DNA of 64,000 nt from Candidatus Aalborgicola danicus. GTDB taxonomy: Bacteria > Pseudomonadota > Gammaproteobacteria > Burkholderiales > Burkholderiaceae_C. Location of the stretch: contig JADJBC010000016.1 of NCBI GenBank assembly GCA_016703945.1, positions 1-64,000 on the forward strand, written 5' to 3'. Shown one piece after another: positions 25,489-33,717 of the stretch (the first letter of the stretch is position 1; every line of letters starts with the position of its first letter). The translations under genes and the position numbers were made by a program. The notes below the pieces were generated by a model that saw nothing but the letters and a program-made list of their open reading frames with translations, had not been told where the DNA came from and ran no database searches.

Positions 25489-26139
25489 ATGAAGTTGATT
25501 GCCCAATTACTCCTCGCCGCCACCGCGGCCGCCACACCCTTCCTTGCAAACGCAGCCGACGCCGCGCCGGCACCGGCCGCAGTGGTTGCCAAGGTGGCCA
25601 AGCCCGATTTGGTAAAAGGGGAGGCAACCTATGCAGCGGTATGCGCCGCCTGCCACGGCGCGGATGGAAATTCCGGTACACCAGCCTATCCCAAGCTGGC
25701 CCAGCAACATCCAGAGTATCTGGTCAAACAGTTGCAGGAGTTCAAGTCCGACAAGCGGGCCAATGCCATCATGAAGGGATTCGCAACCGCGCTGTCCGAT
25801 GAAGACATGAAAAATGTCGCGTATTGGGTATCTGCCAAAAAGGCCAAGCCCGGTTCGGCAACCGACAAGCAATTGGTCATGTTGGGTGAGCGTATTTACC
25901 GTGGCGGTATTGCGGAGCGTCAGATCGCGGCCTGCGCCGGTTGCCACAGCCCCAATGGTGCTGGTATTCCCTCGCAGTATCCCCGTCTGAGTGGCCAGCA
26001 TGCGGATTACGCCGTGGCGCAGTTGACGGCATTCCGCGACGGTATCCGCAAGAACAGTTTGCAAATGAACCAGGTTGCCGCCAAGCTGAATGATCGTGAA
26101 ATTAAGGCGGTGTCTGACTACGTTGCGGGACTGCGGTAG
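25489..26139 (+). CDS. Dihaem cytochrome c4
   Basis: ATG 25489 starts a Sec signal peptide (MKLIAQLLLAATAAATPFLA-NAA). The 216-residue precursor has two cytochrome c domains with CAACH and CAGCH haem sites and distal methionines in ANAIMKGFA and NSLQMNQVA. Cytochrome c4 is a periplasmic electron carrier to terminal oxidases. Position next to engB is the classical arrangement. It is convergent with lysA; a dispersed element (26238-26279) lies between them and could act as a hairpin end (inference). Confidence 0.93.
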   Translation: MKLIAQLLLAATAAATPFLANAADAAPAPAAVVAKVAKPDLVKGEATYAAVCAACHGADGNSGTPAYPKLAQQHPEYLVKQLQEFKSDKRANAIMKGFATALSDEDMKNVAYWVSAKKAKPGSATDKQLVMLGERIYRGGIAERQIAACAGCHSPNGAGIPSQYPRLSGQHADYAVAQLTAFRDGIRKNSLQMNQVAAKLNDREIKAVSDYVAGLR

Positions 26140-26237
26140 AGTCCAAATCGAGTGGGCTTCGGTTTCATTTTGATACTGGGCCAGAAGTAAACGCTCAAAT
26201 GGGCAGATTCGTCGCCAGAGGTCAGGAGAGAGGCACC

Positions 26238-26279
26238 GAGCCCCGTGGAAAAAACGCTTCTTGCTACCAATATCGTAGC
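26238..26279 (+). repeat. Dispersed 43-bp element between cytochrome c4 and lysA
   Basis: The box AGCCCCG is followed by 17 nt, GCTAC (26263-26267), 7 nt, GTAGC (26275-26279). Both arm bases have changed together (T to C, A to G), so the pairing is kept. This supports a structured RNA or DNA hairpin. Confidence 0.7.
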
Positions 26280-26295
26280 AACTAGTAAAGAGCGA

Positions 26296-27579
26296 TTACA
26301 ACAACCGCTCCCCGCGCATTTGGTCTGCCATGGTGTCGCGTGACCGAATGAGATGGGCGTTTGAACCGTCCACCAGCAACTCGGCGGCTCTGGGCCGTGA
26401 GTTGTAATTGCTAGACATGCTCATGCAATAGGCGCCCGCAGACAGGACAGCGAGGTGGTCTCCGGCACGGACATTCAAGGACCGGTCGTGACCAATCCAG
26501 TCGCCGCTCTCGCAGACCGGCCCCACCACATCGCACAGTGCGGAGTCTGCATCACCCTGCTTGGACTGGGCCAGCGGCACGATGGCATGGTATGCCTGGT
26601 AGAGTGCCGGGCGGGGCAGGTCGTTCATGGCCGCGTCGACGATGCAAAAGTTCTTCTGCTCGCCCGGTTTCATGAACAGCACTTCCGTGACACAGACGCC
26701 AGCATTGCCCACCAAAGATCGGCCGGGTTCTATCATTAACTTGCGTTGACCAAAACCCCGGGCGTCGAGTTTGGCCAACAATTTGGCCCACAAGGTGTCG
26801 GCCGGGGGTGGTGTGTCGCCCTGGTAATCAATGCCCAGGCCGCCACCAAAATCGATGTGGTGGATGGAAATCCCGGCGGCCTCAATAGCCGTCACCAGAT
26901 CCAGCATGCGGTCCATGGCATCCAGGTAGGGTGCTTCCTGCGTGATCTGCGAACCGATATGGCAGTCAATCCCGACAATCCGCAAGCCCGCCAGCGTGGC
27001 CGCGTGTTGGTAAGTTGCCAGTGTGCGTTCGTGCGCTATACCAAATTTGTTGCCCTTCAAGCCGGTGGAGATGTAGGGGTGGGTTTTGGGGTCGACGTTG
27101 GGGTTGACGCGGATGCTGATGGGGGCCGTTTTGCCCAGTTTCAGGGCCACGTCATTCAAGACCTCAATTTCGGCTTCACTTTCCACGTTGAAACAGCCGA
27201 TGCCAACTTGCAGCGCGTGCTGCATTTCATGGCGCGTCTTGCCTACACCGGAAAAAATAATGCGGGAGGGCACCCCCCCGGCTGCTAAAACACGTTCCAG
27301 TTCGCCGCCCGACACGATGTCAAAGCCGCATCCAGCCCGCGCAAAAACCTGTAGTACCGCCAACGATGAGTTGGCTTTCATCGCGTAGCATATCTGCGCA
27401 TCACGGCCAGCAAACCCACGCTGGTAAGCGGCAAGAGCCGCGAGCATGGCGGCCTTTGAGTAGACGAAAAGCGGTGTGCCGTGCTGTGCTGCCATCGCCT
27501 CCAAATCGCAATCTTCGATGTGAAGGTGTGAGTCCTTGTAGTGGATGTGGGGCTGACCCGGAAGTGCGGAAGGTGTCAT
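26296..27579 (-). CDS. lysA: Diaminopimelate decarboxylase
   Basis: The start at ATG 27579 (MTPSALPGQPHIHYKDSHLH) overlaps the lptM stop (ATGA). The 427-residue PLP enzyme makes lysine from meso-diaminopimelate. Signatures are ICYAMKANSSLAVLQ (PLP lysine), HIDFGGGLGIDY, MIEPGRSLVGNAG and DVVGPVCESGDW. Length is normal, and the long in-frame extension upstream is not coding. The lptM-lysA coupling is a conserved proteobacterial arrangement. Confidence 0.96.
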   Translation of the reverse strand: MTPSALPGQPHIHYKDSHLHIEDCDLEAMAAQHGTPLFVYSKAAMLAALAAYQRGFAGRDAQICYAMKANSSLAVLQVFARAGCGFDIVSGGELERVLAAGGVPSRIIFSGVGKTRHEMQHALQVGIGCFNVESEAEIEVLNDVALKLGKTAPISIRVNPNVDPKTHPYISTGLKGNKFGIAHERTLATYQHAATLAGLRIVGIDCHIGSQITQEAPYLDAMDRMLDLVTAIEAAGISIHHIDFGGGLGIDYQGDTPPPADTLWAKLLAKLDARGFGQRKLMIEPGRSLVGNAGVCVTEVLFMKPGEQKNFCIVDAAMNDLPRPALYQAYHAIVPLAQSKQGDADSALCDVVGPVCESGDWIGHDRSLNVRAGDHLAVLSAGAYCMSMSSNYNSRPRAAELLVDGSNAHLIRSRDTMADQMRGERLL

Positions 27580-27770
27580 GAAGCGCGGAGTTCCGAAGTG
27601 ATGAGGAGGGCGAGAGGTGCGGCCAGTCCCGTCGCCGCTGCGGGTTTTTTGTTGGGTTGGGCCGGTGGCGTGGGCAAGTACAGGGAACCGGTCTGTCCGC
27701 AACTGACCAAAGTGGCCATGCACGCACCCAGCAAGAGCATCCTGACTAGAATTCGTTTTGATATCAACAT
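27576..27770 (-). CDS. lptM: LptM-like small lipoprotein
   Basis: The gene codes for 64 residues from ATG 27770 (MLISKRILVRMLLLGACMAT); ATG 27740 is an alternative. The lipobox LVSC is followed at once by GQTGSLYLPTP, the hallmark C-G-x-x-G-x-L-Y-x-P of YifL/LptM proteins. LptM stabilises the native LptDE translocon during lipopolysaccharide transport. It overlaps lysA by four bases. Its start codon is only 11 bp from the divergent cyaY start, so each promoter must lie inside the opposite gene or be shared with its edge. Confidence 0.85.
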   Translation of the reverse strand: MLISKRILVRMLLLGACMATLVSCGQTGSLYLPTPPAQPNKKPAAATGLAAPLALLITSELRAS

Positions 27771-27781
27771 GGTGAAATTGT

Positions 27782-28111
27782 ATGACTGACTCCGAATACT
27801 TGGACCGCGCCGACGCATTGTTAAAGGCGGTTGAGACCAACTGTGACCGCATCAATGATGAAACCGATGCCGACGTGGATAACCAACGGGTCGGTGCCAT
27901 GGTGACGCTGACGTTTGCGAACCGAAGCCAGATTGTGATCAACCAGCAAAAACCCTTGCATGAGATCTGGATGGCGGCCCGCGCCGGTGGCTTCCACTAC
28001 CGGTGGGTCGATGGTCATTGGCAAGATACCAAACACCAGGGAGAGTTTTTTGACGCGTTATCCGGCAATGCAACGGCGCAGGCGGAACTGCCTTTGAAAT
28101 TCACGCCCTGA
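27782..28111 (+). CDS. cyaY: Frataxin-like protein CyaY
   Basis: The protein has 109 residues, MTDSEYLDRADALLKAVETN... with an acidic first helix, then NRSQIVINQQKPLHEIWMAA and GGFHYRWVDGHWQDTKHQGE, the conserved frataxin beta-sheet. It modulates iron supply and IscS activity in iron-sulphur cluster assembly. GGTGA 6-7 nt upstream of the ATG can serve as ribosome binding site. Its stop TGA directly abuts the reverse stop of ponA, forming the palindrome TGATCA. Confidence 0.93.
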   Translation: MTDSEYLDRADALLKAVETNCDRINDETDADVDNQRVGAMVTLTFANRSQIVINQQKPLHEIWMAARAGGFHYRWVDGHWQDTKHQGEFFDALSGNATAQAELPLKFTP

Positions 28112-30490
28112 TCAGTTGCGGAACAGGTCCAGAATTTTCTTTTTCTCCTCTGCCGGTGGCAGTGGAATGGTGTTGTCTTCAGGTGTGTCGTCAAGTCCGA
28201 CTGCCGAAACACCCGAACTCTTGACGTACTCGTCGTAGTACCACTCGCCACCTACATGCACCACCCCCTCGGGTGCGCTGAGCTCCGTGACGGGTACGCC
28301 TTTTAGCGCATTCTCCATGAAGCTGATCCAAACCGGAAGGCTCAATCCGCCACCGGTTTCCCGGTCCCCCAATTTTCGCGGAGTGTCATATCCGATCCAG
28401 GTGACCGCCGTCAGCGTCGGGTGGAAGCCCGCAAACCATGCGTCCATCGAATCGTTCGTAGTCCCTGTTTTTCCATACACGTCGTGCCGTTTGAGGGTCG
28501 CCTGTGCACGTGCCGCCGTGCCGGAGCGGGTCACCTCCTGGAGCAGGCTGGTCATTAAAAAAGCATTCCTGGCGTCAATCGTGCGCTCGGCATCCTCCAA
28601 GGTGGGTACTTTGGGTTCTATGAGCACCTTGCCGCGTTGCTCGCTGATTCTGGACACCAGCCACGGATTCACACGGTATCCCCCGTTTGCAAACGTCGAA
28701 TACCCTACCGCCATTTGCATGGGAGTCACCGCTCCGGCGCCGAGCGCCATAGTGAGGTAGGGCGGATGTTTTTCGCCTTCAAAGCCAAATCGCGTGATCC
28801 AGTTCTGCGCATATTGGGTGCCAATGGAGCGCAGGATTTGGATAGAAATCATGTTTTTGGATTTGGCCAAACCCCGGCGCAAGGTCATAGGGCCCTCAAA
28901 AGTACCGTCGTAGTTCTTGGGTTCCCAGGGTTGACCTCCTGTGACGCCAGCGTCGAAAAAGAGCGGGGCGTCATTGATGATCGTGGCCGGCGTAAAACCT
29001 TTCTCCAACGCCGCTGAATAGATGAAGGGCTTGAAGCTTGAACCGGGTTGCCTCCATGCTTGCGCCACATGGTTGAACTTGTTCTTGGCAAAGTCAAAAC
29101 CACCCACCAGTGCCTTGATGGAGCCGTCACGCGGGTCAAGGGCAACGAACGCTCCTTCTACTTCAGGCAATTGGGTGATCTCCCAAGTGTCCTTGGGTGT
29201 TTTTACGACGCGTATGATGGCCCCGCGGCGTAATTTGATATTCGGCGCAGCCTTTTCGGATAGGCCGGATTGAGCGGGTCGAAGGCCGTCGCCCGTAATC
29301 TCGACCAAGGCGCCACCTTGGCGCATCGCCTTGATTTTTTTCGGATCGGCCTCCAGTACCACCGCAGACATCACATCCCCATTGTCGGGGTGGTCATCCA
29401 AGGCATCGTCAACCGCCTCTTCGGCTTCTTGCGGGTTAGTCGGTACCGTAATGAACTTCTCGGGTCCGCGGTAGATTTGACGCCTCTCGAAGTCCATGAT
29501 GCCCCGCCGCAGTGCTTTGTACGCAGCGTTCTGGTCGGCCGTTCTCAGCGTGGTTCGCACGTCCAGACCACGGGTGTAGGTCTCGTCGCCGTATTGGGTG
29601 TACATCAGTTGCCGCACCATTTCCGCGACATACTCCGCATGCACCGGGGGCGATCCATTGCCGGATTTGATCTTGAGTTCCTGTTTTTTCGCGGCTTGCG
29701 CTTCCTCTGTGTCAATGAATCCGTTTTCCAACATGCGGTCGATGATGTGGCGCTGGCGGATGCGCGCCCGCTGTGGGTTGCTAATGGGGTTGTAAGCCGA
29801 CGGTGCCTTCGGCAGCCCGGCCAACATGGCCGCTTCGGCAATCGTGATGTCTTTCAGTGGCTTGCCATAGTAGGCTTCGGACGCAGCCGCAAATCCATAA
29901 GCGCGGTTACCGAGGAAAATCTGGTTCATATAGATTTCCAAGATTTGGTCCTTGGAAAGCATATGCTCCAGTTTAAATGTCAGCAGGATTTCGTAGATCT
30001 TCCGGGTGAAGGTTTTCTCTGAGGACAGATACACATTGCGCGCCACCTGCATCGTGATGGTTGATGCGCCTTGGCTCTTGGCCTTGCCAACGTTGGCCAA
30101 ACCGGCTCGCAGTACGCCAAGGTAATCGACGCCGCCATGCTGGTAAAAACGTGCATCTTCAATGGCCAACACCGCATTGGTCATCACTTTGGGTATTTCG
30201 GCGATCGGTGTCAGGTTTCGCCGCTCTTCCCCAAACTCGGCCAATAAATCACCTTCGGCGGAAAAAATGCGCAGTGGGAGCTTGGGTCGGTAGTCTGACA
30301 AATCCGAAATATCAGGCAAATTAGGAAATGCAACCGCAAGAGCCAAAGCAACCAACATCAACACAGACGCAAAACCTGCGACCAAAACACCGATCGTCCA
30401 TAACGAGACACGAATCAAACAATGCATGGGCGCTTTGGTCGTGCGAGCGGTGTGGTTTTCTATTTCAGGCTTTGTGGAAATCGATGGCAT
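28112..30490 (-). CDS. mrcA: Penicillin-binding protein 1A
   Basis: This 792-residue class A PBP has one N-terminal membrane segment (LVAGFASVLMLVALALAVAF). The glycosyltransferase domain has EDARFYQHGGVDYLG and QGASTITMQVARN, and the transpeptidase domain has SSFKPFIYSAAL (active-site Ser), SKNMIS (SxN) and KTGTTND. It polymerises and cross-links peptidoglycan. The start at 30490 and an internal ATG at 30427 are both possible. It is divergent from pilM, the standard proteobacterial arrangement. Length and motifs are complete. Confidence 0.95.
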   Translation of the reverse strand: MPSISTKPEIENHTARTTKAPMHCLIRVSLWTIGVLVAGFASVLMLVALALAVAFPNLPDISDLSDYRPKLPLRIFSAEGDLLAEFGEERRNLTPIAEIPKVMTNAVLAIEDARFYQHGGVDYLGVLRAGLANVGKAKSQGASTITMQVARNVYLSSEKTFTRKIYEILLTFKLEHMLSKDQILEIYMNQIFLGNRAYGFAAASEAYYGKPLKDITIAEAAMLAGLPKAPSAYNPISNPQRARIRQRHIIDRMLENGFIDTEEAQAAKKQELKIKSGNGSPPVHAEYVAEMVRQLMYTQYGDETYTRGLDVRTTLRTADQNAAYKALRRGIMDFERRQIYRGPEKFITVPTNPQEAEEAVDDALDDHPDNGDVMSAVVLEADPKKIKAMRQGGALVEITGDGLRPAQSGLSEKAAPNIKLRRGAIIRVVKTPKDTWEITQLPEVEGAFVALDPRDGSIKALVGGFDFAKNKFNHVAQAWRQPGSSFKPFIYSAALEKGFTPATIINDAPLFFDAGVTGGQPWEPKNYDGTFEGPMTLRRGLAKSKNMISIQILRSIGTQYAQNWITRFGFEGEKHPPYLTMALGAGAVTPMQMAVGYSTFANGGYRVNPWLVSRISEQRGKVLIEPKVPTLEDAERTIDARNAFLMTSLLQEVTRSGTAARAQATLKRHDVYGKTGTTNDSMDAWFAGFHPTLTAVTWIGYDTPRKLGDRETGGGLSLPVWISFMENALKGVPVTELSAPEGVVHVGGEWYYDEYVKSSGVSAVGLDDTPEDNTIPLPPAEEKKKILDLFRN

Positions 30491-30515
30491 AACGGTGGCC
30501 CATTGGCGCGACGAT

Positions 30516-30521
30516 ATTATA
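30516..30521 (-). promoter_or_regulatory. Possible -10 box for mrcA
   Basis: A perfect TATAAT on the minus strand lies 25 bp before the first mrcA start. No clear -35 box is seen, and the rest of the 266-bp divergent gap to pilM has no other motif I can support. Confidence 0.35.
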
Positions 30522-30756
30522 AAAAGCGCGCTGCGGGGGGCTCTGAGACATTCGAAACCGCATTGTTGCCGCTTCTAGCCTTGGCAACAAAATATGGCGA
30601 TTCATTTTCAGAATGTCCCAAAACCGTCTGCTTTTGGCAACGCTTGAAATTGGCTAGATTTGAAAAAACCTTTGCGGGACAAGGAGCTTACTGATAGCAT
30701 TCAAGTGATTTCTTAAGTCTGACCGGTGCGTGACCGGTTTGTTTCAGGGGACCGTT

Positions 30757-31836
30757 TTGATCTCTTTGGGGTCTTTATTTAGCAATCAGCCCGCACCCAT
30801 GTTCGGGCTGGACATCAGTTCGTCCAGTGTAAAGTTGGTGGAGCTGGGACGCGACAAGGCGGGAAACCTGATGTTGCAGGCTTGCGCGATTGAGCCGTTG
30901 GAGCGCGGTTGGATCACCGATGGCAATATTGAGAAATTCGATGAGGTTGCCGGTGCGTTGAAGCGGCTGGTCAAAAAGAGTGGAACCAAGACCAAGAACG
31001 TGGCCATGGCACTGCCGCCCTCAGCTGTTATTACCAAGAAAATCATCTTGCCTGGCGGCATGTCCGACCAGGAGTTGGAGCAACAAGTCGAAAACGAGGC
31101 CAATCAGTACATCCCCTTTCCATTGGACGAGGTTAGCCTTGATTTTTGTGTCATTGGACCTAGCGCAACCTCCGCCGGTGATGTCGAGGTTTTGATCGCC
31201 GCCTCACGCAAAGAGAAAGTACAGGACATCCAGGGCTTGGCTGAGGCCGCTGGATTGACCCCCGTGGTAGTGGATGTCGAATCCTATGCGTCTCGGTTGG
31301 CGGCAGGCCGATTGATTGAGAATCTGCCCAACAAAGGCGCAGGGCTGATCGTGGCTTTGTTTGAGATCGGGGCGTTGACAACCAGTATGCAGGTGTTGCG
31401 AGACGATGATGTGCTGTATGACCGCGACCAAGCGTTTGGCGGAGCACAACTCACACAACTCATCGTCAGACAGTATGGATTTTCTCAGGAAGAAGCGGAA
31501 AGCAAGAAACGCAGTGGCGAATTGCCAGAAGACTATGAGTCGACGGTTTTGAACCCGTTTATCGAGACCATGGTCCAGGAATTGGGTCGTGCATTGCAGT
31601 TCTTCTTTACCAGCACGCCTCACAATAAAGTGGACTACATCATGTTAGCGGGCGGTTCCGCTGCCTTGCCAGGACTTACGGCTGCGGTCACGCAGCACAC
31701 TACATTTCCATGCAGTCTGCTCAATCCGTTTGACGGTATGGAAATTGGAGACGGCGTCCGTCTCAAAAAGATGACGCGTGAAGCACCGTCTTATCTGACG
31801 TCTTGCGGATTGGCTTTGCGGAGGTTTGCGCAGTGA
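30757..31836 (+). CDS. pilM: Type IV pilus assembly protein PilM
   Basis: The chosen start is TTG 30757, preceded by CAGGGG at a good distance, giving ISLGSLFSNQPAPMFGLD...; a GTG at 30730 would add nine residues without family support. This actin-like ATPase-fold protein of 359 residues has GLDISSSSVKLVELGR and NKVDYIMLAGGSAALPGLTA (phosphate and adenosine motifs). PilM binds the PilN N-terminus on the cytoplasmic face of the pilus alignment complex. Its stop overlaps the pilN GTG start. Confidence 0.93.
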   Translation: MISLGSLFSNQPAPMFGLDISSSSVKLVELGRDKAGNLMLQACAIEPLERGWITDGNIEKFDEVAGALKRLVKKSGTKTKNVAMALPPSAVITKKIILPGGMSDQELEQQVENEANQYIPFPLDEVSLDFCVIGPSATSAGDVEVLIAASRKEKVQDIQGLAEAAGLTPVVVDVESYASRLAAGRLIENLPNKGAGLIVALFEIGALTTSMQVLRDDDVLYDRDQAFGGAQLTQLIVRQYGFSQEEAESKKRSGELPEDYESTVLNPFIETMVQELGRALQFFFTSTPHNKVDYIMLAGGSAALPGLTAAVTQHTTFPCSLLNPFDGMEIGDGVRLKKMTREAPSYLTSCGLALRRFAQ

Positions 31837-32495
31837 TTCTGATCAACCTGCTCCCGCACCGTGAAGCTGCCCGCAAACGGCGCCGTGACGTCTTCAACGT
31901 GTCACTGGCCGCATCGGCCATATTCGGCGGTCTGATAGCCGGTGCAGTGTTTCTCTGGTATCAGGCTGCTATCTCAGTGCAACAAGGCACCAATTTGACG
32001 CTGGAATCGGAGATCAAGAAGCTCGAGGGCCAGATTAAGGAAATCAGCGGTTTGGAGGGGGAGATCACTGCGTTGCGTGCACGACAGCAGGCCGTTGAGG
32101 ATTTGCAGTCGGATCGAAATTTGCCCGTGCATCTGTTGACTGAAATTGTCAATCAACTACCAGATGGTGTTTATGTTTCGAAAATGGTACAACTGGATCA
32201 GTCCGTAACCATCAACGGCGTAGCGCAATCCCAAGAGCGGGTGTCTGAACTCTTGCGCAATTTGGCTACCAAAACGCCGTGGTTTACCAAACCCGAGTTG
32301 GTTGAGATTGTTACTGGTACTGTGGCCTTGACACCCAAGGACTTGAGGCGGGTTTCGAATTTCACTATGCGAATTCGTTTGGTTCGTGCCAGCGAAGCGG
32401 AAAAAGCAAGTGCAAAGCCAGGTGCTGCAGCTTCAGCGGCAGTGGTAAATGCGGCAGGTTCGGCTGCTTTGCCGTCGGCTGTTGAAAAGAAATAG
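31833..32495 (+). CDS. pilN: Type IV pilus assembly protein PilN
   Basis: The GTG start at 31833 overlaps the pilM stop (GTGA) and gives the diagnostic VILINLLPHREAARKRR opening that PilM binds (INLLPxR). One membrane segment (SAIFGGLIAGAVFLWYQAAI), a coiled-coil stretch (LESEIKKLEGQIKEISGLEG) and a ferredoxin-like periplasmic domain follow. 220 residues. The C-terminus is an Ala-rich tail. It pairs with PilO in the inner membrane. Confidence 0.93.
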   Translation: MILINLLPHREAARKRRRDVFNVSLAASAIFGGLIAGAVFLWYQAAISVQQGTNLTLESEIKKLEGQIKEISGLEGEITALRARQQAVEDLQSDRNLPVHLLTEIVNQLPDGVYVSKMVQLDQSVTINGVAQSQERVSELLRNLATKTPWFTKPELVEIVTGTVALTPKDLRRVSNFTMRIRLVRASEAEKASAKPGAAASAAVVNAAGSAALPSAVEKK

Positions 32496-32506
32496 CAGGA
32501 ATCTAA

Positions 32507-33178
32507 ATGGCTACCAAATCTTTAGGTTCGATCGACTTTGCGCTAATCCAGGAGAAAGTGGCATCCCAGTTTAAGGATCTTGATCCCAAAGATCCTTCCT
32601 CTTGGCCCCCCTTTCCGCGCTACGCATTGTTTCTGGCGGTTACCGCCGGGGTGGTCGTTGCCCTGTGGTTCGTATGGCTCAGCGGGTCTGATGAAGTGCT
32701 GCAACAGGAACAGGAAAAAGAGGGGAAGTTACGCATCGATTACAAAGCAAAATTGACGAAAGCCGTCAATCTGGATGTCTTGAAGAAGCAGCGTGAGCAA
32801 GTACAGCAGTACGTAACACAGCTCGAAAAACAGTTGCCGAGTAAAGCAGAAATGGACGCCTTGTTGTCCGATATCAACCAAGCCGGTTTGGGACGCAGTC
32901 TGCAGTTTGATTTGTTCCGGCCAGGCCAAGTGGCGGTCAAAGACTATTACGCAGAACTCCCCATCACCATTAGAGTAGTGGGTCGTTACCACGATATCGG
33001 GGCGTTTGCTTCAGATATTGCCAATCTGTCACGGATCGTGACTCTCAACAACTTGAGTATTGTTCCAAGAACCGACGGCAATCTGGTACTTGACTCAACA
33101 GCCAAGACCTTCCGGTATCTGGACCAAAATGAAGTGGCTGCACAGAGCAAGTCTGCCGGTAAGGGTGGCAAAAAATGA
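32507..33178 (+). CDS. pilO: Type IV pilus assembly protein PilO
   Basis: This 223-residue protein has a cytoplasmic N-terminus, one membrane segment (YALFLAVTAGVVVALWFVWL), a coiled coil (KEGKLRIDYKAKLTKAVNLD) and a periplasmic domain with GLGRSLQFDLFRPGQVAVKD and YYAELPITIRVVGRYHDIG, typical of PilO. It forms the PilN-PilO heterodimer that links the inner-membrane motor to PilP and PilQ. It begins 11 bp after pilN and overlaps pilP by four bases. Confidence 0.93.
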   Translation: MATKSLGSIDFALIQEKVASQFKDLDPKDPSSWPPFPRYALFLAVTAGVVVALWFVWLSGSDEVLQQEQEKEGKLRIDYKAKLTKAVNLDVLKKQREQVQQYVTQLEKQLPSKAEMDALLSDINQAGLGRSLQFDLFRPGQVAVKDYYAELPITIRVVGRYHDIGAFASDIANLSRIVTLNNLSIVPRTDGNLVLDSTAKTFRYLDQNEVAAQSKSAGKGGKK

Positions 33179-33717
33179 AGAGTGCAAATTGGCCAGTCAT
33201 AGCCTTTGTTGCGGGGCTGTTGGGCGGATGCGGGTCCTCCAAAGAGGATGACATCCGCCAGTGGATGGTGGAGGAAAGAAATCAGACGCGTCCCAAAGTG
33301 GCGCCCATTCCAGCACCCAAACAATTCAAGCCTGAAGCGTACACCAACGGGACTGCGACGGAGCCGTTTAGCAATCAGAAATTGACGCAGGCATTGAAGC
33401 GTGATTCCGCTCAGGTGGCCGCCAATGGTGCACTGGTAGAGCCAGAGCTTGCGCGACGCAAGGAGCCAATGGAGGCGTTTCCGTTGGACGCGATGACGCT
33501 GGTTGGGAGCATTGTCAAAGCCGGGCAGCCCGTTGCACTAGTTCTCGCAGAAGGCTTGCTCTACCAAGTCAAATTAGGAAGTTACTTGGGCCAGCACTAT
33601 GGTCGCGTAACGAAGATCAGTGAGTCGGAGGTTACGTTGCGTGAAATTGTTCAGGATGCCGCCGGAGAGTGGATCGAACGCATTGCAACATTGCAATTGC
33701 AAGAGAGGGCTAAATGA
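33175..33717 (+). CDS. pilP: Pilus assembly lipoprotein PilP
   Basis: This 180-residue lipoprotein has the lipobox LLGGC in AFVAGLLGGCGSSKEDDIR. The C-terminal beta domain has GSIVKAGQPVALVLAEGLLY and LGQHYGRVTKISESEVTLRE, matching PilP (also GspC-like HR domain). It connects PilN/O to the secretin PilQ in the periplasm. ATGA overlaps on both sides show tight coupling with pilO and pilQ. Confidence 0.93.
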   Translation: MKSANWPVIAFVAGLLGGCGSSKEDDIRQWMVEERNQTRPKVAPIPAPKQFKPEAYTNGTATEPFSNQKLTQALKRDSAQVAANGALVEPELARRKEPMEAFPLDAMTLVGSIVKAGQPVALVLAEGLLYQVKLGSYLGQHYGRVTKISESEVTLREIVQDAAGEWIERIATLQLQERAK

